A stretch of 64,000 nucleotides of DNA from ZC4RG20 sp963702105 (GTDB lineage: Bacteria; Pseudomonadota; Gammaproteobacteria; Steroidobacterales; Rariloculaceae), in NCBI GenBank assembly GCA_963702105.1, contig OY969712.1, positions 3,844,001-3,908,000 of the forward strand, written 5' to 3'. The translations under genes and the position numbers were made by a program. Within the stretch, counting starts at the first letter, position 1, and each line of letters begins with the position of its first letter. Under the pieces are notes generated by a model. That model had not been told where the DNA came from. It made no database searches and was given only the letters and a program-made list of their open reading frames with translations. Positions 42,601 through 51,190 of the stretch are shown in pieces.

Positions 42601-44503
42601 CGTCAGCGGCGCGTACCGGCAAAGCGTCTACATCGAGCAGACGGAGACCGGCAACCCCTACGTCGGTACGTACAGGATCGGCTCGTACGCCTATCTGAAG
42701 ACGACGCAGGGCCTCTCGGATTACGAAGCCGCGGTGGACATCACCCCGCGTCCCGATGTCACGAACATCTTCGGGCGCGTGGACGACGGCTTCATGTTCC
42801 GTTACCAGGACGACAATGACTATTACCGAATCTCGCTCAGCGATCGCGACGGCTACACGCGCCTCGAGAAGCGTGTCGGCGGCACGTTCACGACGCTGGC
42901 GGTGAATGCGCGGGGCTGGCAGCCCAACCAGACGGTTCACCTCCTCGTGCGCGTGAAGGGCCCGATCATTCAGGTGTTCCAGAACGGGGCGTCTCTGTTC
43001 GCCGTGCGGGATACATCGCTCGCCACGGGCACAGTCGCGCTGTACACGCAGGACCGTTCCGTGGACTTCGACAACGTCGTCGTCTCGAACGTCAGCGGCT
43101 CGCCCTCGATCGTGATCGGCAAGCCCCTCGCGTATAGCGTACAGACGGGCACCGCGCTCACGGTCACGGCCCTGACGACCAACGTGCCGCCGGGCTCGAC
43201 GGTCCAGATATACTACGGCTCGACGGCCTGCGGCGCCGCGACGATGACGCAGACGGACGTTTATTCCGCGAGCTGCGGGACTTTGCCGGTAGGCGACTAC
43301 ACGATTCAGGCGCAGCTCGTGAACGGCACGGTGCTCGCGACCGACACGCGCTCACACGTCGGTGTCGGCGGCGACAACTACATCACCGTCGGCGACAGCA
43401 TCACGGCCGGTCACTACGACAACCTTCACCGCGACAACCTCTCCGCGGACGGGCGCATCATCGCGTCGCAGGGCTACGAGGCGAACTTGGACGACCTGCT
43501 CGCGGCGCGCCTCTCCCGCCCCGTCATCATCTTCAACAACGGCATCGGCGGCGATAAGTCCTCCGACGCGGCCAACACGCGCATCGCCTCGATCCTCGAG
43601 CGCCAGCCGGGAAGTACGAAAACCTTGATCATGCTCGGCACGAACGACTCGCGCGGCTCCATCCCCGTGCCGAGCGGGCTCGGCTGCACGGGCTCGGGCT
43701 GCAACGGCACGTTCGCGGGCAACATGCAGCACCTCGTGGACCAGCTCACGGCCGCGGGCAAGGCGGTCTACGTGGCGCAGACGCTGCCGGCCTTCGCGTC
43801 GGGCTCGAGCACGTATACGGACCCGTACAACACCAGCCGCAACCAGCTCATACGGGATTACAACACCGTCATTCGGACGCAGCTCTCGGGCATTACGCTC
43901 GGGCCGGACTTCAACACGTACTTCCTGACCTCCACGCTGAGCCGGCCGAGCTTCTTCACGGACGGCGAGCACCCGAACGGGCTCGGCTACACGATCATGG
44001 CGCAGCTCTGGGAGGACGCCCTGACGGGCGACACCACTCAGCCCTTCATCCTCCAGAACCTGTGCAACCGCCTGCTGTCTTCGACGTGCAGCGCACCCGT
44101 CAAGACGGACCACAAGCAGAACCTGCTCGAGACCGGTGATGCGTATTACACGGACGCGGCGTACACCCTGACGACAATCCCCTCTGCCCTGCAGAACGGG
44201 ATCTGGATCATGACCGCCAACGCCGAGAAGAGCTCGAACGCGGCCGCCTACATCGATTTCACGCTGGACCGGCCGGCGACCGTGTACGTCGCCTACGACG
44301 CCGCGCACGCGACGACCCTGCCCTCTTGGCTCGGGACGTTCACGTCCGCGGGCACCAGCGTCACGACCACCAACCCGAACGCGGGTACACTGGCACTCTA
44401 CAGTCGGAGCTATACTGCGGGGCCCGTATCCCTCCCCGCCAACCTCGCAGGCGGCGGGGTTGGGGCACAGGGGAATTTCGTCGTGATCGTCGTTCCCAAC
44501 TGA
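39619..44503 (+). CDS. Giant secreted malectin/FN3 protein with chitobiase-C-like, LamG-like and SGNH-hydrolase domains; +1 frameshift near 39870
   Basis: After frame repair this is about 1627 aa. Order: signal peptide (LLALLLLALPALQA), malectin 1, two FN3, malectin 2, two FN3, malectin 3, a chitobiase-C-like domain (IHYTTDGTNPTTSSPTY), a LamG/DUF1080-like sandwich, an Ig-like part, and an SGNH esterase domain. The last has its nucleophile Ser near residue 1258 in TVGDSITAG, then NNGIGGDKSS, MLGTNDSR and the DGEHPNGLG catalytic pair. A beta-rich C-terminal domain follows. It probably deacylates a polysaccharide while bound to it. The frame breaks in malectin 1 at GTSD, where GATTCC replaces the expected GA(T)CC; 4885 bp is one base over a multiple of three. 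If the shift is real, only a short secreted fragment is made. Confidence 0.87.
39751..41222 (+). repeat. Long direct repeat: two nearly identical malectin-coding segments about 1032 bp apart
   Basis: Segments 39751-40190 and 40783-41222 encode malectin domains 1 and 2 and are almost identical in DNA, with a few silent changes and the one-base insertion in copy 1. The anchor GCGGGCGGCCCGG occurs at 39763 and 40796. Between them lie two more diverged FN3 domains. Copy 2 supplies the correct frame at the site of the copy-1 frameshift. Confidence 0.9.
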
Positions 44504-44521
44504 GATCGCTGGAGGCGCAAG

Positions 44522-44953
44522 ATGAGCCGAAGGCTACTGCTGGCGGCGGGGGTCGTGGCGGCGGTCCTGCTCTGGGGGCAGCCCCCCTCGGCGGAGACCC
44601 GTTCGGCCAGCGTGCCGCCGCACCTCTCTGCCTTTGTAGAAATGTATTACAACGCGTTGACGTCGGGCAACCTTGGGGGGATCTATGCGATGCTCGGCTC
44701 GCCGGAGCGCGAGCGCAACGCCGGGGTCCTCTCGAATCCGACCTATTCCGAATTCCTCGTGAAGCGGTACCGGAACTCGATGCTCGAGCTGCTCGGGTCC
44801 GGCATCGACGACGCCGGCCGCGCATTCGTTGAGATCGCGATCATGGCCGAGCAGGAGGTGCGCATAAAGGAGCGCCTGACTTTCGGCAACGGTTCGGATG
44901 CGGCGGGCGGCGTTTCGGGCCTGCGCATCGTCGGCATCAGGCAACTGAACTGA
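44522..44953 (+). CDS. Small secreted protein of unknown function (NTF2-like helix-sheet possible)
   Basis: This 143-aa protein has a signal peptide (LLLAAGVVAAVLLWGQ, cleavage near residue 25, SAET). The mature part (SAFVEMYYNALTSGNLGGIYAMLGSP) has the helical opening seen in NTF2-like/DUF4878-type proteins, followed by a beta-rich C-terminus (EIAIMAEQEVRIKERLTF). I do not recognise a precise family. It lies 18 bp after the SGNH gene and 20 bp before the nucleotidyltransferase, so it is in the same operon. A periplasmic accessory role in EPS handling is only inference. Confidence 0.7.
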   Translation: MSRRLLLAAGVVAAVLLWGQPPSAETRSASVPPHLSAFVEMYYNALTSGNLGGIYAMLGSPERERNAGVLSNPTYSEFLVKRYRNSMLELLGSGIDDAGRAFVEIAIMAEQEVRIKERLTFGNGSDAAGGVSGLRIVGIRQLN

Positions 44954-44973
44954 ACCCCGACGACGTTGTCGGG

Positions 44974-45834
44974 TTGGTGCCTGCAAGCGGCCAAGCGGTG
45001 CGCCTGGCGCCGCTGCCTTGCAGCAAGGAGGTCCTGCCCATCGGGCTCGAGGCCGCCCCGGACGGCAGCCTGCGTCCCGCGGTCGCAGGGAAGCATCTGC
45101 TCGGCAAGTTCCGGGCGGCAGGGATAGGTTCGGCATTCTTCATCGTTCGCAAGGGCAAATGGGACATTCCTCAGTACTTCGGGGACGGCGCCGACGTCGG
45201 CCTCGACGTTGGCTACCTCATCATGCGGGAACCGTACGGCGTGCCGTTTACCGTGGACCAGGCATTCGCGTTCGTGACGGGGCGCACGGTCGCTTTCGGC
45301 TTTCCGGATATCCTGTTCGACGAGGAGGACCCCTTTCCGCGGCTGCTCGCAGAGCGGCAACGGACTCAGGCGGATATCGTGCTGGGGCTATTTCCCGTGG
45401 GCGCCGCGACGTCAGCGGCGGACGCGGCAAAGGCGGCGGCGGGCTCCGGGAAGCCGGCGACGGGCGCCGCACAGACGGCGGACCGCGTGGAGGTCGAGGC
45501 TTCCGGTCGCGTGCGAGCCGTGCATCCGGCTTCCACGCGCGAGGATCTGCCGCGAACGTGGGGCATCGCGGTCTGGGGGCCGCGGTTCACCGACTTCAAC
45601 CATCGGCATATCCTGCGCCTGCGCGAAAGCTGCGGCTTGATCGGAAGCGGCAGCGGGAGCGGGAACGGCAGCGGGCGCGGCAGCAGCAGCGCCGAGCGGG
45701 AGCTGACGATGAGCGCGGCGATTCAGGCGGCCATCGAGCACGGCCTGCAAGCCCGTGCCGTCGACGTCTCGGCGGCGCCCTTTCTCGACATCGGCACGCC
45801 CGAAGGGCTGGCGCAGGTCATCGGTAGGCGCTGA
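44974..45834 (+). CDS. Sugar-phosphate nucleotidyltransferase-like protein with low-complexity insertions
   Basis: About 286 aa with the nucleotidyltransferase opening VPASGQAVRLAPLPCSKEVLPIG (a variant of GG.G.RL.P....K), the internal FAFVTGRTVAFGFPDIL (phosphate/metal region) and the C-terminal FLDIGTPEGLAQVI. It would make an NDP-sugar in the cytoplasm. Two low-complexity insertions are striking: an Ala-rich one around residues 145-170 and a Gly/Ser tract near 225-240. No ATG is available; the frame opens upstream, and TTG (44974), GTG (44977) or a CTG 24 bp earlier are possible starts. Substrate unknown. Confidence 0.72.
   Translation: MVPASGQAVRLAPLPCSKEVLPIGLEAAPDGSLRPAVAGKHLLGKFRAAGIGSAFFIVRKGKWDIPQYFGDGADVGLDVGYLIMREPYGVPFTVDQAFAFVTGRTVAFGFPDILFDEEDPFPRLLAERQRTQADIVLGLFPVGAATSAADAAKAAAGSGKPATGAAQTADRVEVEASGRVRAVHPASTREDLPRTWGIAVWGPRFTDFNHRHILRLRESCGLIGSGSGSGNGSGRGSSSAERELTMSAAIQAAIEHGLQARAVDVSAAPFLDIGTPEGLAQVIGRR
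45643..45692 (+). repeat. Gly/Ser-coding low-complexity tract (GGC/AGC microsatellite-like)
   Basis: Repeated GGCAGC/GGGAGC-type hexamers encode a Gly/Ser run inside the nucleotidyltransferase gene. The purine-rich repeats are likely to be slippage-prone. Confidence 0.7.
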
Positions 45835-45871
45835 AGGAGCGCCCGGTCGCATTCAGGAGAGCATTCTCATC

Positions 45872-47119
45872 ATGAAGTCCACGAACAGTCCCTGTCGCTT
45901 CTGCGGTCACGAGTTGCGGCACTCCTTCGCCGATCTCGGGATGTCTCCGCTCGCGAACTCCTATGTGAAACCCGAGCAGCTCAAAGACATGGAGCCCTTC
46001 TACCCGCTCCACGCCTACGTCTGCGAGCACTGCCTGCTCGTGCAGCTCGAGGAGTTCGAGACGCCGAGCCACATATTCTCCGACTACGCCTATTTCTCCT
46101 CGTACTCTGACAGCTGGCTGGCGCATGCGAAGCGCTACGTAGACATGGCGACCGAGCGCTTCGGGCTCGGTGCGAAGAGCCACGTCGTCGAGATCGCGAG
46201 CAACGACGGCTACCTGCTGCAGTATTTCAAGGAGAAGGGCGTCCCCGTGCTCGGCGTCGAGCCCGCGGCGAACGTCGCCGAGGCGGCGAAGGCGAAGGGG
46301 ATTCCCTCGGTCGTCAAATTCTTCGGGGTGCAGACCGCGAAGGAGCTCGCCGAGCAGGGCAAACAGGCGGACCTCGCCATCGGCAACAACGTGCTGGCCC
46401 ACGTACCCGATCTCAACGACTTCGTGGGCGGGCTCGAGATCCTGCTGAAGCCGACGGGCGTCGTCACGATGGAGTTCCCGCACCTGATGCGGCTCATGGC
46501 CGAGCATCAGTTCGACACGATCTATCACGAGCACTTCTCCTACTTCAGCTTCCTGACCGTCGAGCGAGTTTTCGCGAAGCACGGTCTCACGCTGTTCGAC
46601 GTCGAAGAGCTGCCGACGCACGGCGGCTCGCTGCGCATCTACGGGCGCCACGCGGACGCGGCCGGGACGGCGCTCGCCGTCACGGAGCGCGTCGAGCGTC
46701 TCAAGGCCGAGGAGCGGCGCCGGGGCTTCGACAAGCTCGAGAGCTACCTTTCGTTCGAGCCTGCCGTCAAGGCCACGAAGTGCGGCCTGCTCGAGTTCCT
46801 GATCCGCGCCCAGCGCGAGGGCAAGCGCGTCGTCGGCTACGGCGCGCCCGCGAAGGGCAACACGCTGTTGAACTACTGCGGCGTGCGCACGGACTTCCTC
46901 GACTACACCGTAGACCGGAGCCTGCAGAAGCAGGGCTGTTACCTGCCCGGCACCCACATCCCCATCTACGACCCGAGCCGCATCGCCGAGACCAAGCCGG
47001 ATTACGTGCTGATCCTGCCGTGGAACCTCAAAGAGGAGATCATGCAGCAGATGGCGCACATCCGCGATTGGGGCGGCCGGTTCGTCACGGCCATTCCCGA
47101 GATCGAGGTGTCCGGTTGA
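45872..47119 (+). CDS. Zinc-knuckle SAM methyltransferase, sugar C-methyltransferase type (TylCIII/NovU-like)
   Basis: This 415-aa enzyme has the three-part layout of NDP-hexose C-methyltransferases: an N-terminal zinc-binding domain (CRFCGHEL and CEHCLLVQL), the SAM domain (VVEIASNDGYLLQYF, VLGVEPAANVAEAA, GNNVLAHVPDLNDF, and the catalytic-region HEHFSYFSF), and a C-terminal nucleotide-binding domain (VVGYGAPAKGNTLLNYCG). Related enzymes methylate C3 of 4-keto deoxysugars to give branched sugars. The start ATG at 45872 is 37 bp after the nucleotidyltransferase. It overlaps the DUF4910 gene by 4 bp, a very tight coupling. Confidence 0.9.
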   Translation: MKSTNSPCRFCGHELRHSFADLGMSPLANSYVKPEQLKDMEPFYPLHAYVCEHCLLVQLEEFETPSHIFSDYAYFSSYSDSWLAHAKRYVDMATERFGLGAKSHVVEIASNDGYLLQYFKEKGVPVLGVEPAANVAEAAKAKGIPSVVKFFGVQTAKELAEQGKQADLAIGNNVLAHVPDLNDFVGGLEILLKPTGVVTMEFPHLMRLMAEHQFDTIYHEHFSYFSFLTVERVFAKHGLTLFDVEELPTHGGSLRIYGRHADAAGTALAVTERVERLKAEERRRGFDKLESYLSFEPAVKATKCGLLEFLIRAQREGKRVVGYGAPAKGNTLLNYCGVRTDFLDYTVDRSLQKQGCYLPGTHIPIYDPSRIAETKPDYVLILPWNLKEEIMQQMAHIRDWGGRFVTAIPEIEVSG

Positions 47120-48483
47120 CCGCAAGCGGCTCGTCGTCTGCGCCGAGCGGCGCGCCTGCGCGGCCCGCCGCCGAATCGGTCTCGGCCGAGCTCGGGGCGC
47201 AGATGCATGCGCTCATCGCGCAGCTGTATCCCATTTGCCGCAGCATCACGGGCGACGGCGTGCGGCAGACGCTCGCCGCCCTGACCGAGCACATCCCGCT
47301 CGAGGTGCACGAGGTGCCGACCGGCACGCCCGTGTTCGACTGGGTCGTGCCGAAGGAATGGAACATCCGGGACGCCTATGTCAAGGACGCTACCGGCCGC
47401 CGCGTCATCGATTTCAAGCGCTCGAACCTGCATGTCGTGAGCTACAGCATACCGGTACGCGCCCGGCTCACCTTTCGCGAGCTCGAGCCGCACCTGTTCA
47501 CGCTGCCCGAGCACCCCGCCTGGATTCCCTACCGGACGTCCTACTACAAGGAGAACTGGGGCTTTTGCCTCACCCACAACGAGTTTCTGGCGCTCGACCG
47601 GGACGCCGAGTACGAGGTCTGCATCGACGCCTCGCTCGAGCCCGGCGCGCTGACATACGGCGAGTGGTATCTGCCCGGGGAGACGACGGACGAGGTTTTC
47701 CTCTCCTGCCACGTGTGCCACCCCTCGCTCTGCAACGACAACCTCTCCGGCATCGCGGTCGCGACGTTCCTGGCCAAGCTCCTGGCCGGCCGGCCGCGGC
47801 GCTACTCCTACCGGCTCGTCTTGGTGCCGGGCACGATCGGCTCGATCACCTGGCTGTGCAGGAACGAGGCGCAGGTCGGCCGCATCAAGCACGGGCTCGT
47901 GGTCGCCCTCGTCGGCGACCCCGGGCCTTCGAGCTACAAGAAGAGCCGGCGCGGCGATGCGGAGATCGATCGCGTGGTCGCGCACGTGCTGAAGCATGCC
48001 GGGCCGGAGCACTCCGGGGCCGAGTACGAGATCCGGGAGTTCGTGCCCTACGGCTACGACGAGCGCCAGTACTGCTCGCCCGGGTTCGACCTGCCCGTTG
48101 GCTGCTTCATGCGCACGCCGAACGGCTGCTACCCCGAGTACCACACCTCCGCCGACGACCTCGAGCTCGTACAGCCGGAGGCGCTCGCCGACTCGCTCGC
48201 GAAGCTGCTGCGCATCGTCGAGACGCTCGAGGGCAACGGTGTATACCGGAGCCTGAACCCTAAATGCGAGCCGCAGCTCGGCAAGCGCGGCCTCTACACG
48301 GCGCTGGCCGGCCAGCAGCGGCGGCAACAGCACGAGATGGCGATGTTCTGGGTGCTGAACCTCTGCGACGGGTCGCATTCGCTGCTCGACATTGCCGAAC
48401 GTGCGGACATGCCGTTCGAGCTGATTCGGGAGACGGCGGAATTGTTGGCCGAGCATGCGCTGCTCGAGCGGGCAAAGGGTTGA
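47116..48483 (+). CDS. DUF4910 / M28-like aminopeptidase-fold protein
   Basis: About 455 aa. The centre shows an M28-peptidase-like metal-site pattern, SCHVCHPSLCNDNLSGIAV, and a later PEYHTSADDL that could supply the last metal ligand; YCSPGFDLPVGCF is also conserved. The C-terminal 80 residues look like a winged helix (LLDIAERADMPFELI). DUF4910 proteins are often found in polysaccharide and branched-sugar clusters, but their role is not established. There is no signal peptide, so it acts in the cytoplasm. Translation probably starts at TTG 47116, which overlaps the methyltransferase stop (TTGA); the frame upstream of this belongs to the antecedent gene region. A function on nucleotide-sugar intermediates is inference. 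Confidence 0.82.
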   Translation: MTASGSSSAPSGAPARPAAESVSAELGAQMHALIAQLYPICRSITGDGVRQTLAALTEHIPLEVHEVPTGTPVFDWVVPKEWNIRDAYVKDATGRRVIDFKRSNLHVVSYSIPVRARLTFRELEPHLFTLPEHPAWIPYRTSYYKENWGFCLTHNEFLALDRDAEYEVCIDASLEPGALTYGEWYLPGETTDEVFLSCHVCHPSLCNDNLSGIAVATFLAKLLAGRPRRYSYRLVLVPGTIGSITWLCRNEAQVGRIKHGLVVALVGDPGPSSYKKSRRGDAEIDRVVAHVLKHAGPEHSGAEYEIREFVPYGYDERQYCSPGFDLPVGCFMRTPNGCYPEYHTSADDLELVQPEALADSLAKLLRIVETLEGNGVYRSLNPKCEPQLGKRGLYTALAGQQRRQQHEMAMFWVLNLCDGSHSLLDIAERADMPFELIRETAELLAEHALLERAKG

Positions 48484-48505
48484 TTCGAGGCGTGGCGACC
48501 GGGAA

Positions 48506-49240
48506 ATGAAGGACCTGACGGGCAGCATTGCGGTCGTCACGGGCGCGAGCTCCGGCATTGGCCGCGCGATCGCACTGCGGCTTGCGGCCGAAGGCGTCGC
48601 GCTGCGCCTGGTCGGGCGGAACGAGGATTCGCTTCGGCAAGTCGCCGAGGCGGCGGCCACCCCCCGGGCGGCCGCCGCACGCTGCTATCGAGCGGACGTG
48701 GCGAGCGACGAAGACCTCGAGAGACTCGCGGCAAGCCTGGCGCGGGACGCCGCGCGAATCGACGTTCTGGTTCATTGCGCCGGCAGGCTGACGTTGGGCC
48801 GAGTCGCGGACGCCCCCGTCGGGGATCTCGACCTTCAATACCGAACCAACGTTCGCGCGCCCTACGTGCTGACGCAGCGGCTGCTGCCCGCGCTCAAGGC
48901 CGGCGGCGGTCAAGTCGTCTTCGTCAACTCGAGCATTTGGCAGAACGCAAGGTCCGGGATCAGTCAATACGCGGCGACGAAGTACGCGCTCAAAGCCTTC
49001 GCGGACAGCCTGCGCGACGAGGTCAACCCCGAAGGCGTGCGTGTGCTCAGCCTGTTTCTCGGGCGGACGGCCACGGCCATGCAGGAGGCCGTCCACGCCG
49101 CTGAAAAACGGGCCTATCGGCCGGAATTCATGATTCAGGCGGAGGACGTAGCGGAAACCGTCCTGCACGCCCTGCGCCTGCCCCCGACGGCGGAGGTGAC
49201 GGACCTTCACGTTCGGCCGTTTCGGAAGGCGCCCGAGTAG
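48506..49240 (+). CDS. Short-chain dehydrogenase/reductase (classical SDR)
   Basis: This 244-aa oxidoreductase has the NAD(P)-binding TGASSGIGRA near residues 12-21, the VHCAG structural motif, the catalytic Ser in VNSSIW and the YAATKYALK catalytic Tyr/Lys. The Arg in LVGRNEDSL after strand two favours NADP. It could reduce a keto-sugar such as the product of the C-methyltransferase pathway; this is inference from its position 22 bp after the DUF4910 gene. The ATG at 48506 is preferred over an upstream in-frame start that overlaps the previous gene. Confidence 0.88.
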   Translation: MKDLTGSIAVVTGASSGIGRAIALRLAAEGVALRLVGRNEDSLRQVAEAAATPRAAAARCYRADVASDEDLERLAASLARDAARIDVLVHCAGRLTLGRVADAPVGDLDLQYRTNVRAPYVLTQRLLPALKAGGGQVVFVNSSIWQNARSGISQYAATKYALKAFADSLRDEVNPEGVRVLSLFLGRTATAMQEAVHAAEKRAYRPEFMIQAEDVAETVLHALRLPPTAEVTDLHVRPFRKAPE

Positions 49241-49315
49241 ACTCGCGGTCACGGCGCGTATCGACCGCACACTCGCTGGACCTTTTCGACACTTAACGAT
49301 TCGAGTGCATCAATC

Positions 49316-49972
49316 ATGGTAGGAATCTACGTAGACGACTCGACCCGACACCCCACTACGCACCGTGAAGTGGGATCGTTCGTCGGCCGCTGGTTTCTCT
49401 CGCGCTACCCGGCGCTCAAGAACGGCTACCTCAACCTCGGTTGCGGCGAGAACTACGAGGAAGGGTACTGCAACGCGGATTTTTATCCGTTCAACGCCCT
49501 TCGACGCCTCATGGGCGGCAAGCCGAAGCGCGTGGACTGGCAGGTAGACATACGCTATCCCCTGAAGTGCAAGGACGAATTTTTCACGGGGATATTCTGC
49601 GAGCACACGTTCGAGCACGTGGATGTGTGGGACGGCCACAATCTCCTCCGCGAGCTGCACAGAATCCTGCGACCGGGCGGTACGCTGAGAATCACGGTTC
49701 CGTCGCTCGAAAAGTACGTCCGCTACTATGTGGGCGAAACGCCCCGTCCGGAATTCGAGCAATGGAAGGTTCGCGGCGAAGCCATCTGGAGCTTGACGCA
49801 CGCATGGGGGCATCAGGCCGTCTACGACGCGGAGCTCATGACGAAGATGCTGAAGCGCGCCGGGTTCAGCGAAGTCACCCAGCAAACCTTCAGATCCGGT
49901 CGCGATCCGAAGCTACTGCTCGATTCGGCGAATCGGGACTGGGAGACCCTTTACATGGAGGCGGTGCGATAA
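49316..49972 (+). CDS. SAM-dependent methyltransferase
   Basis: This 218-aa protein has a degenerate SAM motif I (YLNLGCGENYEEGYCNADF), CEHTFEHVDVWDG and LRPGGTLRITVPSLEKYVRYY, the usual arrangement of Methyltransf_11 enzymes in polysaccharide loci. It is the last plus-strand gene of this block, 75 bp after the SDR, and converges with the exostosin-like gene with a 24-bp gap. Substrate unknown; O-methylation of an EPS sugar is plausible. Confidence 0.85.
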   Translation: MVGIYVDDSTRHPTTHREVGSFVGRWFLSRYPALKNGYLNLGCGENYEEGYCNADFYPFNALRRLMGGKPKRVDWQVDIRYPLKCKDEFFTGIFCEHTFEHVDVWDGHNLLRELHRILRPGGTLRITVPSLEKYVRYYVGETPRPEFEQWKVRGEAIWSLTHAWGHQAVYDAELMTKMLKRAGFSEVTQQTFRSGRDPKLLLDSANRDWETLYMEAVR

Positions 49973-49996
49973 ACGGAACTGCGCTGCGCCGATGAG

Positions 49997-51133
49997 CTAG
50001 GCCATACTCGCCACAGCGCCCTGTCGGGTTTCCGGCGCCGCTTCGAACTGCTTGCAAAAGTACGTGAAGAAGCCTTCGGCCGATAGCCGCTCCCGCCATA
50101 AGCTCCGGCAGCGAAGCTGCAGCTCCTCGAAGTCGTTCGCGGACAGGTCATGATGAAAATCAGCGAGTTTCTCCGGAAGACGGTCGAGCTCCGATTCGTC
50201 GATCCAGACCACAAACCGCTTCCAATCGATTTGTGAGTCGAACGGCAAAACGCAGTCCGTATCGATGAAAACGGGGATCCGACCGCAACTCAACGTCTCG
50301 TAGAGCCGGAACGAGTAGTTTCCGGACCCGCGCGCACACAGGATGTAGTCGCTCTGCTCCATGTTGGCGACGAATTGCTTCCGCAGCGCCCGCTTCTCCT
50401 CGACGACGTTCGCGCTATTCAAAAACATGCCCCGGCCCTGCGTCACGAAGTTCGCGGAGACTGCCGGGCTTTCGGCCAAGAGGCGAAGCGCCCTGTTCCG
50501 CACCTCGATTCCCTTGTAGGGGGAGACCGCCGCCCGGCCGGTGCGAAGCCGCATCGCCACGTAGTAGAGCGGCTCCTTTAGGCGTTCCTTACGGGAGACG
50601 GGCCGCGACAGGCCGCAGAACCCGACTACGGGCTTCGGCCCCTTCTTTCTTACAGGCGGGTTCCCTTCGAAATACTGGTCCACGAAATCTTCGACAAAGG
50701 TGGGGCACGCAAAATCGTTAGGAGTTCGATATGAGCGATAAAGGCTTTGCCTGAAGACGACCGCGTTTTCAAGCGGAACCGGCTCGTCACCACAGTCGCC
50801 CGTGAAGAAAACAACCAATCGCTTGGCAGCTCGTTGCGCTGCGTCGGCAAACTGATAAGCCAACCGTGCGGCTTCCTTGTTGCCTTTTGCCGCCCAGTGA
50901 TACCCGCGCACGGCCGCCCAGTCCATGGGCAGGACGGCAATGTCGCAGGAATCGAGGGAGGAAATTCGCAGAAGACTCGAGCTGACGGAGAAGTAGCGAT
51001 TCAGGGCCGTGCCCATCGGCATCTGAAACCACCAATCGGTGCTCGCACCCGCCTTTCTCCAGAGCGGCTCCAGCAACGCGGGAACGGGAGCGCCTTCCGA
51101 GCGGTATCTTTGGTCGGCGTATACCTTCAACAT
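49997..51133 (-). CDS. Exostosin-family (GT47-like) glycosyltransferase
   Basis: This 378-aa protein carries the exostosin-type C-terminal block: DYILCARGSGNYSFRLYETLSCGRIPVFIDTD (shown across positions of about 262-293; key residues Gly, Arg, Glu, Gly, Pro) followed by VLPFDSQIDWKRFVVWI. The N-terminal half has FFTGDCGDEP and a mid GFCGLSRPVSRKER. Bacterial exostosin-like enzymes are putative glycosyltransferases with unknown sugars. It begins 57 bp after the secreted glycosidase-like gene, with a strong hairpin between them. Confidence 0.8.
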   Translation of the reverse strand: MLKVYADQRYRSEGAPVPALLEPLWRKAGASTDWWFQMPMGTALNRYFSVSSSLLRISSLDSCDIAVLPMDWAAVRGYHWAAKGNKEAARLAYQFADAAQRAAKRLVVFFTGDCGDEPVPLENAVVFRQSLYRSYRTPNDFACPTFVEDFVDQYFEGNPPVRKKGPKPVVGFCGLSRPVSRKERLKEPLYYVAMRLRTGRAAVSPYKGIEVRNRALRLLAESPAVSANFVTQGRGMFLNSANVVEEKRALRKQFVANMEQSDYILCARGSGNYSFRLYETLSCGRIPVFIDTDCVLPFDSQIDWKRFVVWIDESELDRLPEKLADFHHDLSANDFEELQLRCRSLWRERLSAEGFFTYFCKQFEAAPETRQGAVASMA

Positions 51134-51147
51134 GCGCGCAACCGAGA

Positions 51148-51171
51148 CCGAGCGCCCTTCCGGGCGCTCGG
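51148..51171 (-). terminator. Strong hairpin between two minus-strand genes (terminator or attenuator)
   Basis: A perfect 10-bp stem (CCGAGCGCCC / GGGCGCTCGG) encloses a 4-nt loop, 20 bp downstream of the glycosidase-like stop and just upstream of the exostosin-like start. No T-run follows on the minus strand, so it may be a pause, a processing element or a Rho-related site more than a classical terminator. Confidence 0.5.
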
Positions 51172-51190
51172 CGTTTCCAGACGCGAGACG

